Position numbers and translations under genes: made by a program
Notes under the pieces: generated by a model
Told to the model about the DNA's origin: nothing
Database searches by the model: none
The model's input: the letters and a program-made list of their open reading frames with translations, nothing else
Shown here: piece by piece, positions 42,790 to 52,198 of the stretch
How positions within the stretch are numbered: the stretch's first letter is position 1
Layout: each line of letters begins with the position of its first letter
Source: Streptococcus sp. oral taxon 431
GTDB lineage: Bacteria > Bacillota > Bacilli > Lactobacillales > Streptococcaceae
Reading direction: 5' to 3'
Assembly: GCF_023115445.1 (NCBI RefSeq)
Contig: NZ_JALDUI010000002.1
Span: 124,001-188,000 of the forward strand
Length of the DNA: 64,000 nucleotides

Positions 42790-43740
42790 CTAAATCGAAA
42801 TGCCCTTCATATTTGCTTCCAGAATAGGCATCTTCACACCTAATTCCTGACCGGTCTGATAGACACTTTGACAACAATAGAAGATGTCCTGTTTATCATT
42901 GTGCAAGGTCATGATTTTTCGGGTCAGCTCATTTTTCGCAAACATGACTTTCATGGCCTTGCCGGCTATCCAAGCGGGAATTTTGTATGGCAATAGTTCT
43001 GCTTTGTAAAGCTTCAAATTCACTCCACGCGCTTCTACAACTTTCAAAGCTTCTCGAATGGCCTTGATAGCCAATGATAATTCCGAAGAACTATTCATCA
43101 AGTTCAAAGCCAATTCTTCTGGATTTTCCAGATTTCCCGAACGAGCAGCTGTCGAAGTGACACCTGCGTTAATCGCCATGTGAATCCAAATCCACTCGAC
43201 CATATCATGAGGCACTTCCCACTTCAAATCTGCAGAAACTAGTAAAGCCGTCAGATCAGCATAGTTAGAAATGTGTGCTTTTTGCTCACCTTCTAGCATT
43301 AAATGGTCGAACAAGACACCATCCAAATGGTTCCCCTGCATGTGACCACCCGCTGTCGGAAAGGCCAAAATATAGTCGTAATCCCCTGCCCACTTTTGGA
43401 CCTCTTTTCGAGTATCCCAGAAATTACAGAAGAAAACAAGGGTGCCTTTGATATTGTTTTTTCGCAAGGTTTCCACAGCTTCTTTGACAAGCCCATGACG
43501 CACACTCAGAAAAATAAAATCGTATGCCGAATCAGCTTCCGCCACATGAACCTCATAGGTGTCGTGTTTGTTTTCACCTTTGGAATGATAGCGACCATCT
43601 AGTAGATCAACCGACAACTCCTTCGGAGCAGTGCTTTTCTTACTATCTCTCAATACGTGTTCCACTCGATGGCCTGCTTTTTGAAAGGCGTAGGCATAAG
43701 TAGTCCCGATGACTCCAAGTCCTAGGATTGCTATTTTCAC
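42790..43740 (-). CDS. ApbA/PanE-type ketopantoate reductase-like protein
   Basis: A 316-residue NAD(P)-dependent reductase with the dinucleotide-binding start MKIAILGLGVIGTTYA and a helical C-terminal domain. The family reduces 2-dehydropantoate to pantoate, but many paralogues act on other keto acids, so the substrate is open. The start is GTG at 43740, immediately after the purK stop codon, so it is coupled to the pur genes. Confidence 0.78.
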   Translation of the reverse strand: MKIAILGLGVIGTTYAYAFQKAGHRVEHVLRDSKKSTAPKELSVDLLDGRYHSKGENKHDTYEVHVAEADSAYDFIFLSVRHGLVKEAVETLRKNNIKGTLVFFCNFWDTRKEVQKWAGDYDYILAFPTAGGHMQGNHLDGVLFDHLMLEGEQKAHISNYADLTALLVSADLKWEVPHDMVEWIWIHMAINAGVTSTAARSGNLENPEELALNLMNSSSELSLAIKAIREALKVVEARGVNLKLYKAELLPYKIPAWIAGKAMKVMFAKNELTRKIMTLHNDKQDIFYCCQSVYQTGQELGVKMPILEANMKGISI

Positions 43741-44832
43741 TTAAAAATCAATTCCTTTCCCAAATTCCTCAACCTTATCCGGCACATCACTAAACAAAGT
43801 CACATGTCCCATTTTGCGGTTGTGCTTTGCTTCTAGTTTACCATATAAGTGGAGGTGAGCGCTTGGATTTTCTGTCACATATATTTCAGCAGCTTCGACG
43901 TGTTGGCCAAGAACATTGAGCATGACTGCAGGCGCATGGAGGTGAATAGCAGGAAGTGGTGCTCCGAGAACACCCAAGATATGGGTGTCAAACTGGGAGA
44001 AGTCGCAGACTTCAATTGAGTAGTGCCCTGAATTGTGGGGACGTGGAGCGATTTCGTTGACAATGATGTCATCTTCTGTCGCAAACATTTCCACGCAAAG
44101 AGTTCCAAAAAGGTTCAGCTGTTCTGCAATTCGTACTGCCATAGCTTTGGCTTTTTCAGCTAGACTTTCTGAAATGCGAGCAGGTACAATTGTTTTTGAA
44201 AGAATGTTGTTGCGGTGGATATTTTCCTGAACTGGGAAGACTGTCACGTCCTTGCCATTACCTGACACGATGACAGAAATTTCAAGGTCGAAGTTGACAA
44301 ATTCTTCTAAAACGCAGTCTGCAGAATCAGCCAGCACATAGGCTTCTTCCAGGTCTGCTTCTGAACGAATAACCTTTTGACCATGGCCGTCGTAACCACC
44401 AGTCGCTGTCTTGAGGACATAGTTTTTAGACAGGTCGATATCTGCCAAGTCTTTGCTAGAAGTTACGACCTTATAAGGGGCCACAGTGACTTGTGCCTTG
44501 TTGGAAAGAAAGTCCTTCTCAAAGATTCGGTTTTGGGAGATGCGAAGCAGGTCGGTTCCTTGTGGGAGCTGTCCTTCTTTAATAACAGCGTCAAGGCCGT
44601 CAGCGTCGACATTTTCAAATTCATAAGTGAGAACATCACAGCGATCTGCCAACTGACGTAGAGCATCTACGTCGTCGTATGGGGCCACGATAATTTCTGC
44701 CACACGGGAGGCGGGGCAATCAGCTGCTGGATCCAACGCAATAACCTTGTGTCCCATGTAGATAGCCGAGATCGCCATCATCTGACCCAGCTGGCCACCA
44801 CCAATGATGCCAATGGTTTTAGTTGAGCTCAT
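43741..44832 (-). CDS. purK: N5-carboxyaminoimidazole ribonucleotide synthase
   Basis: A 363-residue ATP-grasp enzyme that uses ATP and bicarbonate to carboxylate AIR at N5. The start [18 protein letters not shown] at 44832 overlaps purE by 14 bp and follows GAGGAG. Family blocks [25 protein letters not shown] and [13 protein letters not shown] are present. Confidence 0.95.
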   Translation of the reverse strand: MSSTKTIGIIGGGQLGQMMAISAIYMGHKVIALDPAADCPASRVAEIIVAPYDDVDALRQLADRCDVLTYEFENVDADGLDAVIKEGQLPQGTDLLRISQNRIFEKDFLSNKAQVTVAPYKVVTSSKDLADIDLSKNYVLKTATGGYDGHGQKVIRSEADLEEAYVLADSADCVLEEFVNFDLEISVIVSGNGKDVTVFPVQENIHRNNILSKTIVPARISESLAEKAKAMAVRIAEQLNLFGTLCVEMFATEDDIIVNEIAPRPHNSGHYSIEVCDFSQFDTHILGVLGAPLPAIHLHAPAVMLNVLGQHVEAAEIYVTENPSAHLHLYGKLEAKHNRKMGHVTLFSDVPDKVEEFGKGIDF

Positions 44833-45307
44833 TTGTAGACTCCTCTGCAATTTTTCCTTGTTCTTCTGCAAAATCCGCTAACGCTGTCGCAATAGCCTGG
44901 TCCTCTACTGAAAGAAGACGAAGGGCAAAGAGAGCAGCGTTTGTCGCACCTGCTTCACCAATCGCCATGGTTGCGACAGGTACTCCACCTGGCATCTGAA
45001 CGATGGAATAGAGCGAATCCACACCGCTAAGAGCACGTGATTTGACAGGAACACCGATGATTGGAAGTGTAGTCTTGGCTGCTACCATCCCTGGCAAGTG
45101 AGCCGCGCCACCTGCACCTGCGATGATGACCTTGATGCCACGGCTACGTGCTTCTTCGGCGTGTTTGAACATGAGGTCAGGCGTCCGATGTGCGGAAACA
45201 ACTTTCTTTTCGTAAGCGACACCGAAGTTGTCGAGAACTTCAGCGGTTTTTTGCATGGTTGCCCAGTCGGATTTTGAGCCCATAATGATGGAAATTACTG
45301 GTTTCAT
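44819..45307 (-). CDS. purE: N5-carboxyaminoimidazole ribonucleotide mutase
   Basis: A 162-residue protein with the class-I PurE motifs MGSKSDW, SAHRTP and [10 protein letters not shown]. It moves the carboxyl group from N5 to C4 of the imidazole ring. purE and purK overlap and act in sequence. AAGGAG precedes the ATG. Confidence 0.96.
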   Translation of the reverse strand: MKPVISIIMGSKSDWATMQKTAEVLDNFGVAYEKKVVSAHRTPDLMFKHAEEARSRGIKVIIAGAGGAAHLPGMVAAKTTLPIIGVPVKSRALSGVDSLYSIVQMPGGVPVATMAIGEAGATNAALFALRLLSVEDQAIATALADFAEEQGKIAEESTNELN

Positions 45308-45323
45308 TTCTTCTCCTTTTTTA

Positions 45324-45453
45324 ATAATCGTCTAATGTAGTGCGGACGTAAGCGACCGCCTAGGGCGTTCCATTACTAAAACTGGAGCCTAGGTCTCCAG
45401 TTTTCCGCTCCTAGTAGCTTTGCTACTAGGAGTTCCACTACTGCGACGATTAT
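45324..45453. repeat. Structured intergenic element between purD and purE
   Basis: About 130 bp bounded by ATAATCGTC and GACGATTAT. Inside are two perfect hairpins: AAAACTGGAG/CTCCAGTTTT (45378-45404) and CTCCTAGTAGC-TTT-GCTACTAGGAG (45408-45432). No ORF. The nested fold looks like a small mobile or regulatory cassette within the operon. Confidence 0.65.
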
Positions 45454-45498
45454 CCTATACTAGCTCGCTTTCGCTCGCCATGACAACTATAATATCTG

Positions 45499-46764
45499 TT
45501 AATCTTTTATGGCCTTGCTACCGATATCGTTTCGATAGAAGAGGCCTTCTGTGTTTTGTTTGTTGAGTTGGTTGTAGATAATGTTTTGGCCGTCTTTGAC
45601 AGTATCTGCTGTGGTGACCAGCATGTAGACACGTCCTCCGTTTGAGAGGAGGTCTTGTCCATTTTCAGCGAATTTGGCACCGGCATAGTAAGTGATGATG
45701 TCACCCTCTGTCTTGGCTGGAAGTTTGACCCCCTTCTCATAAGCGAGTGGGTATCCGTTTGAGGCTACAACAACGCCTAGTGTCACACCCTTATCCATCC
45801 AAGTAATTGCTGGCTCTTTGCCATCCAAAATGTCCGTGATATTTTGTGCAAAATCTGATGTCAAGCGAGGCAAGATGATTTGCGTTTCTGGATCTCCGAA
45901 ACGAGCGTTGAACTCGATAACCTTAGGTCCATCAGCTGTCAGGATAAGCCCCGCATAAAGAACACCCAGATAAGGACGCCCTTCTTGGATCATCCCCTCA
46001 AGGACTGGCTTGACAATAGTGTCAACCGCTGTGTCAACCACGCTCTCTGGTAAGTGAGGAACTGGCGCATAGGCACCCATACCACCCGTGTTAGGACCCT
46101 TATCGCCATCATAGGCACGTTTGTGATCCTGAGCCGTTGGCATGATGTAGAACTTGCCCCCATTAACAAAGGCAAAGAGAGAGAATTCCTCACCTTCAAG
46201 AAACTCCTCGATAACCACACGCGCACCTGAGTCGCCGAATTTATTGTCCAGAAGCATCTCGTGAGCGGCTTCTACTGCTTGCTCAACTGTCTCAGCAACG
46301 ACGACACCTTTCCCAAGGGCCAAACCATCTGCCTTGACGACGATTGGAGCGCCTTTTTCTTCGATATAGGCCTTGGCTTCCTCGAAATCTGAGAAGGTCC
46401 CATAGGCTGCTGTCGGAACGCCGTACTTGACCATGATTTCCTTAGCAAAATCCTTGGACCACTCCAGCTCCGCTGCCAATCTTGTCGGACCAAAGGCTTT
46501 GAGACCAGCTGCATTGAAATCATCCACGATTCCAGCAGCAAGGGCATCATCTGGACCAATGAAGGACCAAGCAATATCGTTGGTTTTTGCAAACTCAATC
46601 AATTTAGAATGTTCGGAAATAGAGATATCCACCAATTCCAGACCATCCAGAGTCATCCCGTCATTCCCAGGAGCTACAAAGACTTTTTCAACGTCTTTTG
46701 ACTCAAGCAACTTCTTAGCAATGGCATGTTCACGACCACCCGAGCCGACAACTAACAGCTTCAT
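45499..46764 (-). CDS. purD: Phosphoribosylamine-glycine ligase
   Basis: A 421-residue ATP-grasp enzyme that joins glycine to phosphoribosylamine. It starts MKLLVVGSGGREHAIAKKL, with GDKGPNTGGMGAY and FNARFGDPETQ in place. It has its own promoter upstream, after the purH terminator. Confidence 0.96.
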   Translation of the reverse strand: MKLLVVGSGGREHAIAKKLLESKDVEKVFVAPGNDGMTLDGLELVDISISEHSKLIEFAKTNDIAWSFIGPDDALAAGIVDDFNAAGLKAFGPTRLAAELEWSKDFAKEIMVKYGVPTAAYGTFSDFEEAKAYIEEKGAPIVVKADGLALGKGVVVAETVEQAVEAAHEMLLDNKFGDSGARVVIEEFLEGEEFSLFAFVNGGKFYIMPTAQDHKRAYDGDKGPNTGGMGAYAPVPHLPESVVDTAVDTIVKPVLEGMIQEGRPYLGVLYAGLILTADGPKVIEFNARFGDPETQIILPRLTSDFAQNITDILDGKEPAITWMDKGVTLGVVVASNGYPLAYEKGVKLPAKTEGDIITYYAGAKFAENGQDLLSNGGRVYMLVTTADTVKDGQNIIYNQLNKQNTEGLFYRNDIGSKAIKD

Positions 46765-46796
46765 CTTTCAACCTCTTTTGCGAATTATTTACTAAT

Positions 46797-46820
46797 ATTA
46801 TACCATAAACGTTCGTTTTA
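46797..46820 (-). promoter_or_regulatory. purD promoter with PurBox-like site
   Basis: The extended -10 TGGTATAAT (TATAAT at 46797-46802) is preceded by AAAACGAACGTTT, which resembles the streptococcal/lactococcal PurBox (CCGAAC core) at about 10 of 13 positions. The -35 is poor, as expected for PurR-activated promoters. Confidence 0.55.
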
Positions 46821-46846
46821 ATCTTGTTTCGTTTCGCTTTTAAAGC

Positions 46847-46876
46847 AAAAAAAGGAAAGAAACTGTTTTCTTCCCT
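46847..46876 (-). terminator. Terminator after purH
   Basis: GGGAAGAAA-ACAG-TTTCTTTCC is followed by TTTTTTT on the minus strand. Confidence 0.75.
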
Positions 46877-46885
46877 TTCATTTTC

Positions 46886-48433
46886 TTAATGTCTAAAATG
46901 TCTCACGCCTGTAAAGACCATGGTCAAGCCGTATTTATCAGCAGCTTCGATAGACTCTTGGTCACGGACTGACCCCCCTGGCTGGATGATGGCCTTGATA
47001 CCTGCTTTAGCGATTTCTTCCACGTTATCCGCAAATGGGAAGAAGGCATCCGAAGCAAGGACAGCACCGTCAAGGCGATCTTTAGCTTGGTCAATGGCAA
47101 TACGGACGGAAGCCACGCGGTTAGTTTGACCAGGGCCAACGCCCAATGTCATGTGGTCGTTAGTTACGATGATACCGTTTGATTTGACATACTTGATAGC
47201 TTTCCAAGCAAACTCAAGGGCAGTCGCTTCTGTCTCAGTTGGTTGGCGTTTGGTTACCACTTGCCAGTCAGCTGGGCTTTCTTTGATCACGTCTTGGTTT
47301 TGAACGAGGAGTCCACCGACAACACCTGTGTATTCTGCTTCCACTTCACTAGCGTCTTGGGCATCAAATGGCAAGGCAAGAATGCGCAAGTTTTTCTTTT
47401 TGTTAGTCAAAATAGCTAGCGCAGCATCTGTATAGCTTGGTGCAATGATGATTTCAAGGAAAACACCGTGCATCTTCTCAGCTGTCGCAGCATCTACCTC
47501 ACGGTTGAGAACGACAATCCCACCAAAGATAGACACTGGGTCAGACTCATAAGCGTAGTCCCAAGCAGTCTCGATATCGTCAGCTTGACCAATCCCGCAC
47601 GGGTTCATGTGTTTCAAAGCCACAACGGTTGGACGGTCTTTGAAATCACGGATGATACGGATGGCAGCGTCAGCATCACGGATATTATTGAATGACAATT
47701 CTTTACCGTTGAGCTGTTTGGCTGATGCAATGGAGTAATCCGTTGGCAAGGCTTTTTGATAGAAATCGGCATCTTGTTGAGGATTTTCACCGTAACGCAT
47801 TGGTTGTTTAAGGTCATAGGTCAGAGTTAGTTTTTCAGGTTTTTCTTCACCCACTTGAGCTGTGAAATACTCTGCAATCAAGGCGTCATAAGCTGCTGTG
47901 TGGCGGAATACTTTGGCTGCCAAACGTTGGCGAGTTTCATAAGAGGTTTCGCCGTTTGCTGCCAATTCGTCAAGAACAACAGCATAGTCAGCAGGGTCTA
48001 CCACGACTGTGACGCTAGCGTGGTTCTTCGCTGCTGAACGAAGCATTGATGGACCACCGATATCTATGTTTTCAACGGCATCCGCATAAGTCACGTCTGG
48101 TTTAAGGATGGTTTCCTTAAATGGGTAAAGATTTACCACCACAAGGTCAATGAGCTCAATCTTGTTGTCCTTAGCCGCTTCCAAGTGACTATCCAAGTCA
48201 CGACGAGCAAGAAGTCCTCCGTGGATATTTGGGTGGAGAGTCTTCACACGACCGTCCATCATTTCTGGGAAGCCAGTCACATCGTCGATGGCAATGGTGT
48301 CCACCCCAGCATTGTCAAGGGCAACTTTAGTACCACCAGTTGAGATGATATCCCAACCAAGTTTTTTAAGTTCTTGGGCAAATTCAACAATGCCCGCTTT
48401 ATCTGAGACGCTGATTAAGGCCTTTTTCGTCAT
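46886..48433 (-). CDS. purH: Bifunctional AICAR transformylase/IMP cyclohydrolase
   Basis: A 515-residue protein with an N-terminal MGS-like IMP cyclohydrolase domain (residues 1-about 190; [26 protein letters not shown]) and a C-terminal AICAR transformylase domain ([10 protein letters not shown]). It carries out the last two steps to IMP. It starts 1 bp after the GNAT gene. Confidence 0.96.
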   Translation of the reverse strand: MTKKALISVSDKAGIVEFAQELKKLGWDIISTGGTKVALDNAGVDTIAIDDVTGFPEMMDGRVKTLHPNIHGGLLARRDLDSHLEAAKDNKIELIDLVVVNLYPFKETILKPDVTYADAVENIDIGGPSMLRSAAKNHASVTVVVDPADYAVVLDELAANGETSYETRQRLAAKVFRHTAAYDALIAEYFTAQVGEEKPEKLTLTYDLKQPMRYGENPQQDADFYQKALPTDYSIASAKQLNGKELSFNNIRDADAAIRIIRDFKDRPTVVALKHMNPCGIGQADDIETAWDYAYESDPVSIFGGIVVLNREVDAATAEKMHGVFLEIIIAPSYTDAALAILTNKKKNLRILALPFDAQDASEVEAEYTGVVGGLLVQNQDVIKESPADWQVVTKRQPTETEATALEFAWKAIKYVKSNGIIVTNDHMTLGVGPGQTNRVASVRIAIDQAKDRLDGAVLASDAFFPFADNVEEIAKAGIKAIIQPGGSVRDQESIEAADKYGLTMVFTGVRHFRH

Positions 48434-48434
48434 T

Positions 48435-48899
48435 CTATTCCTCTTTCTTTAGATCCAAGCGCATAGCGACTTCGTTATTTTCTTCTATAAATTCTGTTTC
48501 CTGAAAACCCAAACTAGTCAGTAGGTGCTTCATTTTTTCATTTCCAACTACATAATCTGCGATAATATGATTGCAAGCTCTATCCATCTGAGCCTTTTTG
48601 ATCAAAACTTCCAAGGCTTTTCGTCCATAACCTATTCCTTGGTACTGCTGGCCAATCATTATCCTCCAGATAAAGTATTCCGCTTCATCCTTATCTATTT
48701 CCAACAGGAGAAAACCAACTACAAGCTTATTCCAATAGATTGCCATTGGAAACACATCCCCATTCTCTCGGTAGAGCCATGCGTCAGCTAAAGAGCGTAC
48801 ATTTGGAGCCACGAAACGTGCTCGTTCATCAGCTTCAGATATTTTCAAATCCAGCACTGCCTGAAAACTGTTCTCATCTACTAATTTTATCTCAATCAT
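48435..48899 (-). CDS. GNAT-family N-acetyltransferase
   Basis: A 154-residue single-domain protein starting [18 protein letters not shown]. Motif A reads [15 protein letters not shown], and the acceptor side follows with [19 protein letters not shown]. Size and pattern resemble BltD-like spermine/spermidine acetyltransferases, but the substrate is not certain. The ATG at 48899 follows AGGAG. It stands between purN and purH, where S. pneumoniae has a VanZ-like gene (from memory), so this slot varies between strains. Confidence 0.8.
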   Translation of the reverse strand: MIEIKLVDENSFQAVLDLKISEADERARFVAPNVRSLADAWLYRENGDVFPMAIYWNKLVVGFLLLEIDKDEAEYFIWRIMIGQQYQGIGYGRKALEVLIKKAQMDRACNHIIADYVVGNEKMKHLLTSLGFQETEFIEENNEVAMRLDLKKEE

Positions 48900-48943
48900 T
48901 TTTTCTCCTAGCAATATTGCAAAATCAAAACTTGATTTACTTC

Positions 48944-49498
48944 TTATCTACTCCCCACTCCCAAACTATCCAAGACTTCTGGATAAAGTTTGTACTCTGT
49001 TTCGTGGATTCGAGTCTCGAAAGTATCAAGGGTATCCCCTTCAAGACGTGGCACACGGACTTGTTTGATGACCTTACCGGTATCGACACCAGAGTCCACC
49101 CAATGAATAGTCACGCCAGACTGGTCAACGCCTGCATTCCAAGCATCCTCAATACCATGAGCTCCTGGAAATTCAGGGAGATAAGCTGGATGAATATTGA
49201 TGATACGGCCTTCATAAGCTGCTAGTAAGGTGGGGCCGACGATTTTCATATAGCCTGCCAGACAAACCAAGTCAATCTGGTGTTCATCCAAGAGTTCGAC
49301 GATGGCACCTTCATAGTCTGCCTTGTTCTCAAACTCTTTGAGTTCGAAGGCATAAGATAAAACACCAAGCTTTTCGGCACGTTCTAAGACATAGGCATCC
49401 CGGTGATCTGAAAAGACAAATTCTACTGGAAATTGTTCCGCAATCACCTGAAAGTTTGAGCCGTTACCAGAGGCAAAAACAGCAATTTTTTTAGCCAT
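48944..49498 (-). CDS. purN: Phosphoribosylglycinamide formyltransferase
   Basis: A 184-residue enzyme that adds a formyl group from 10-formyl-THF to GAR. It starts [17 protein letters not shown]; the active-site region NIHPAYLPEFPGAHG and HWVDSGVDTG (His and Asp) are present. Its start overlaps the purM stop by one base. Confidence 0.95.
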   Translation of the reverse strand: MAKKIAVFASGNGSNFQVIAEQFPVEFVFSDHRDAYVLERAEKLGVLSYAFELKEFENKADYEGAIVELLDEHQIDLVCLAGYMKIVGPTLLAAYEGRIINIHPAYLPEFPGAHGIEDAWNAGVDQSGVTIHWVDSGVDTGKVIKQVRVPRLEGDTLDTFETRIHETEYKLYPEVLDSLGVGSR

Positions 49499-50520
49499 TA
49501 TTTAATCACCACACTTGCATCCGTCTTCTTCACAATTCGACCGATTTCATAAACTGGTTCGTCAAGAAGCTCTTTGACACGTTCAACATTTTCTGGTTTT
49601 ACTGCAAGCATGAGACCAATCCCCATGTTGAAGATTTCAAACATTTCTTCATGTTTGATTTGGCCATATTTTTCAAGAGCTTTGAAAATTGGAAGAACTG
49701 GGACTTTGCTTTCATCAATTTCAGCAGCCAAGTCATCAGCGAACATACGTGGTACATTTTCGATGAAACCACCACCTGTGATATGGGCAATTCCATTCAC
49801 CAATTCTTCTTTGATGAGTGGCAAAGCTGCTTTAACGTAGATACGAGTTGGTTCCAAAAGGACGTCTTTAAGCTTCTTACCTTCTAACTCAGGCAATACT
49901 TCTTCCCCTGTGTAATCAGCAAAGACACGACGAACAAGTGAGTATCCATTTGAGTGGATTCCGCTTGAAGCAAGTCCCAGAATCACATCCCCTTCAGCTA
50001 CTTTTGAACCATCGATGATTTGAGATTTTTCTGCAACACCGACTGCAAAGCCAGCCAAGTCATAGTCGTCTTCGCCATACATACCAGGCATTTCAGCCGT
50101 TTCCCCACCGATGAGAGCTGCACCGGCTTGCACGCAACCTTCTGCAACACCTGCAACGACTTGTTCCAATTTAGCAGGTTCATTTTTACCAGTTGCGATA
50201 TAGTCAAGGAAGTAGAGGGGCTCTGCTCCTGCAGCGATAATATCGTTAACACACATAGCTACACAGTCTTGACCGATCGTATCGTGTTTGTCGTACTTGA
50301 TAGCCAGCATGAGTTTAGTGCCGACACCATCTGTACCTGAGATCAAGACGGGCTCTTTGACACCAGTTTTTGAAAGGTCGAACATACCACCGAAGCCACC
50401 GAGAGCTCCCATAACACCTGCACGCTCCGTACGTGCCACGTGTTTTTTGATGCGTTCAACAACTTCATAACCTGCTTCAACGTCCACACCCGATTGAGCA
50501 TAAGCATTTTTATTCGTCAT
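49498..50520 (-). CDS. purM: Phosphoribosylformylglycinamidine cyclo-ligase
   Basis: A 340-residue AIR synthetase starting [20 protein letters not shown]. The ATP-binding Gly-rich part [13 protein letters not shown] and the signature [12 protein letters not shown] are clear. I prefer the ATG at 50520 over the one at 50529, since AAAGGA lies 9 bp before it and the shorter form agrees with the family start. Confidence 0.95.
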   Translation of the reverse strand: MTNKNAYAQSGVDVEAGYEVVERIKKHVARTERAGVMGALGGFGGMFDLSKTGVKEPVLISGTDGVGTKLMLAIKYDKHDTIGQDCVAMCVNDIIAAGAEPLYFLDYIATGKNEPAKLEQVVAGVAEGCVQAGAALIGGETAEMPGMYGEDDYDLAGFAVGVAEKSQIIDGSKVAEGDVILGLASSGIHSNGYSLVRRVFADYTGEEVLPELEGKKLKDVLLEPTRIYVKAALPLIKEELVNGIAHITGGGFIENVPRMFADDLAAEIDESKVPVLPIFKALEKYGQIKHEEMFEIFNMGIGLMLAVKPENVERVKELLDEPVYEIGRIVKKTDASVVIK

Positions 50521-50721
50521 TTTATTCATTCCTTTTCTTTTTTTGAGAAAGACTGCGACGTATTTTTAGATAAACAATTATTTTATCTAAAAATACTAGT
50601 CAGGTCTCTAGCTTTGGTCCATAGGAGAAAGCGTCTACTGACAAATGCTTTAGCTTTTAGTCAGTAGTGAGACGTGGAGCATAAGCATTTTTATTTGTCA
50701 TTTGTTTATTCCTTTTCCTTT
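50496..50721. repeat. Direct repeat of the purM 5' end flanking a structured insert
   Basis: The purM ribosome binding site and first codons (50496-50540) recur about 90% identical at 50677-50721, 181 bp away. The 136 bp between hold a perfect 15-bp hairpin (GTATTTTTAGATAAA arms, 50560-50596) and a second stem CTACTGAC/GTCAGTAG (50635-50667). The outer copy opens a 14-codon [17 protein letters not shown] (50657-50701), after AAGGAA. Confidence 0.75.
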
Positions 50722-50737
50722 CCTTCAATGGGGAATT

Positions 50738-52180
50738 TTATTTGTAAAAACTCGTTTTTTCTTCCAAACTTCTACGATATTCTTCTTCATAGTCATAGAG
50801 AGGAGTTGGATAGTTCCCATCAAAGTAAGCCACACAGAGACCGCCATTTGGCGCATCTGTTTCAATCCCAATAGAGTCAATCAAGCCATCAATCGAAAGA
50901 TAAGTCAGGCTATCCGCACCAATGATTTGGCAAGTTTCCTCAACGGTATGATTGGCCGCAATCAACTCCTGACGTGTCTGGATATCAATCCCGTAGAAAC
51001 ATGGATAGGCAAGAGCAGGACTACCAATGGCAACATGCACTTCTGATGCCCCCGCTTCTTTCAAAAGTTGGACAATACGACGAGATGTTGTTCCTCGCAC
51101 AATAGAGTCATCAATCATGACCACACGTTTGCCTTTCACGACACCAGAAACGGCAGACAGCTTCATTCGCACTCCTTGCTCGCGCAATTCTTGAGTCGGC
51201 TGGATGAAGGTCCGTTGCGTATATTGGTTTTTGATGAGACCCATTTCATTTGGCAAACCTGATTCTTCCGCAAAGCCCATAGCTGCGCTCAGTGAGGAAT
51301 TTGGTACCCCAACTACGATATCGGCTTCATGCTTGAACTCACGTGCCAACTGAGCTCCCATTCTCTTACGAGCTGTATGAACATTGACTCCGTGGATATT
51401 GGAATCAGGACGGGCAAAGTAAATATATTCCATGGAACAGATAGCCAGTTGAGTATCGTTTGTATAGCTATCATACTGGATGCCATTATCATCAATGATG
51501 ACAATCTCACCTGGTTTCACATCGCGAATCCACTCAGCACCGATTACTTCAAAGGCACAGGTTTCAGAGGAAACCACTACTGCTCCATTAGCCATTTTCC
51601 CGATTGACAGAGGACGGAAGCCATTTGGGTCAAGCGCGGCAATTAACTTATCTTCAAACATCAAGAGATAAGCAAAACCACCTTTAACAAGACTGAGTGC
51701 TTCCTTGATTTTACCCATCAGGTTTGGATTGTGGCTACGGCGAATAAGGTGAGCCAAGATTTCAGAGTCAGAGGTTGAGCTGAAAATCGCTCCTCTTTGT
51801 TCCAATTCTTGCTTGAGCGATTCTGCATTGGTCAGATTCCCATTATGAACCAAACCAAACTGCATATCATGAAAGCGGAAAAGGAAAGGTTGGATATTGT
51901 CTACAGAAGCTTCTCCCGCAGTCGCATAACGCACGTGCCCAATCGCTCCAGTTCCTGTCAATTTATCCAAATTCGCAGGATTTTTGAAGACTTCTGATAA
52001 AAGCCCCATATCACGATGACGCTTCAATTTCCCTTGGTCATTGGAGAGGATTCCTGCCCCCTCCTGACCACGGTGCTGAAGGCTATGGAGTCCAAAATAG
52101 GTCAATTTGGCAGCGTCTGGGTGACCCCAGATACCAAAAACACCACATTCCTCATTAAGAGATTTTACTTCGTATGTCAT
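50738..52180 (-). CDS. purF: Amidophosphoribosyltransferase
   Basis: A 480-residue first-step enzyme of purine synthesis. An 11-residue propeptide (MTYEVKSLNEE) precedes the catalytic Cys12 of the glutaminase domain (CGVFGIWGH). The PRPP loop VVMIDDSIVRGTTSRR lies in the C-terminal phosphoribosyltransferase domain. AAAGG precedes the ATG. Confidence 0.97.
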   Translation of the reverse strand: MTYEVKSLNEECGVFGIWGHPDAAKLTYFGLHSLQHRGQEGAGILSNDQGKLKRHRDMGLLSEVFKNPANLDKLTGTGAIGHVRYATAGEASVDNIQPFLFRFHDMQFGLVHNGNLTNAESLKQELEQRGAIFSSTSDSEILAHLIRRSHNPNLMGKIKEALSLVKGGFAYLLMFEDKLIAALDPNGFRPLSIGKMANGAVVVSSETCAFEVIGAEWIRDVKPGEIVIIDDNGIQYDSYTNDTQLAICSMEYIYFARPDSNIHGVNVHTARKRMGAQLAREFKHEADIVVGVPNSSLSAAMGFAEESGLPNEMGLIKNQYTQRTFIQPTQELREQGVRMKLSAVSGVVKGKRVVMIDDSIVRGTTSRRIVQLLKEAGASEVHVAIGSPALAYPCFYGIDIQTRQELIAANHTVEETCQIIGADSLTYLSIDGLIDSIGIETDAPNGGLCVAYFDGNYPTPLYDYEEEYRRSLEEKTSFYK

Positions 52181-52198
52181 TTTATATACCTTTTATTT

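Noticed and set aside
42782..42877. N-terminal extension of the DUF4649-type frame (start at 42877)
   Set aside because: It lies inside the reductase gene in another frame; the ATG at 42781 has a GGAGG site and gives the expected family start.
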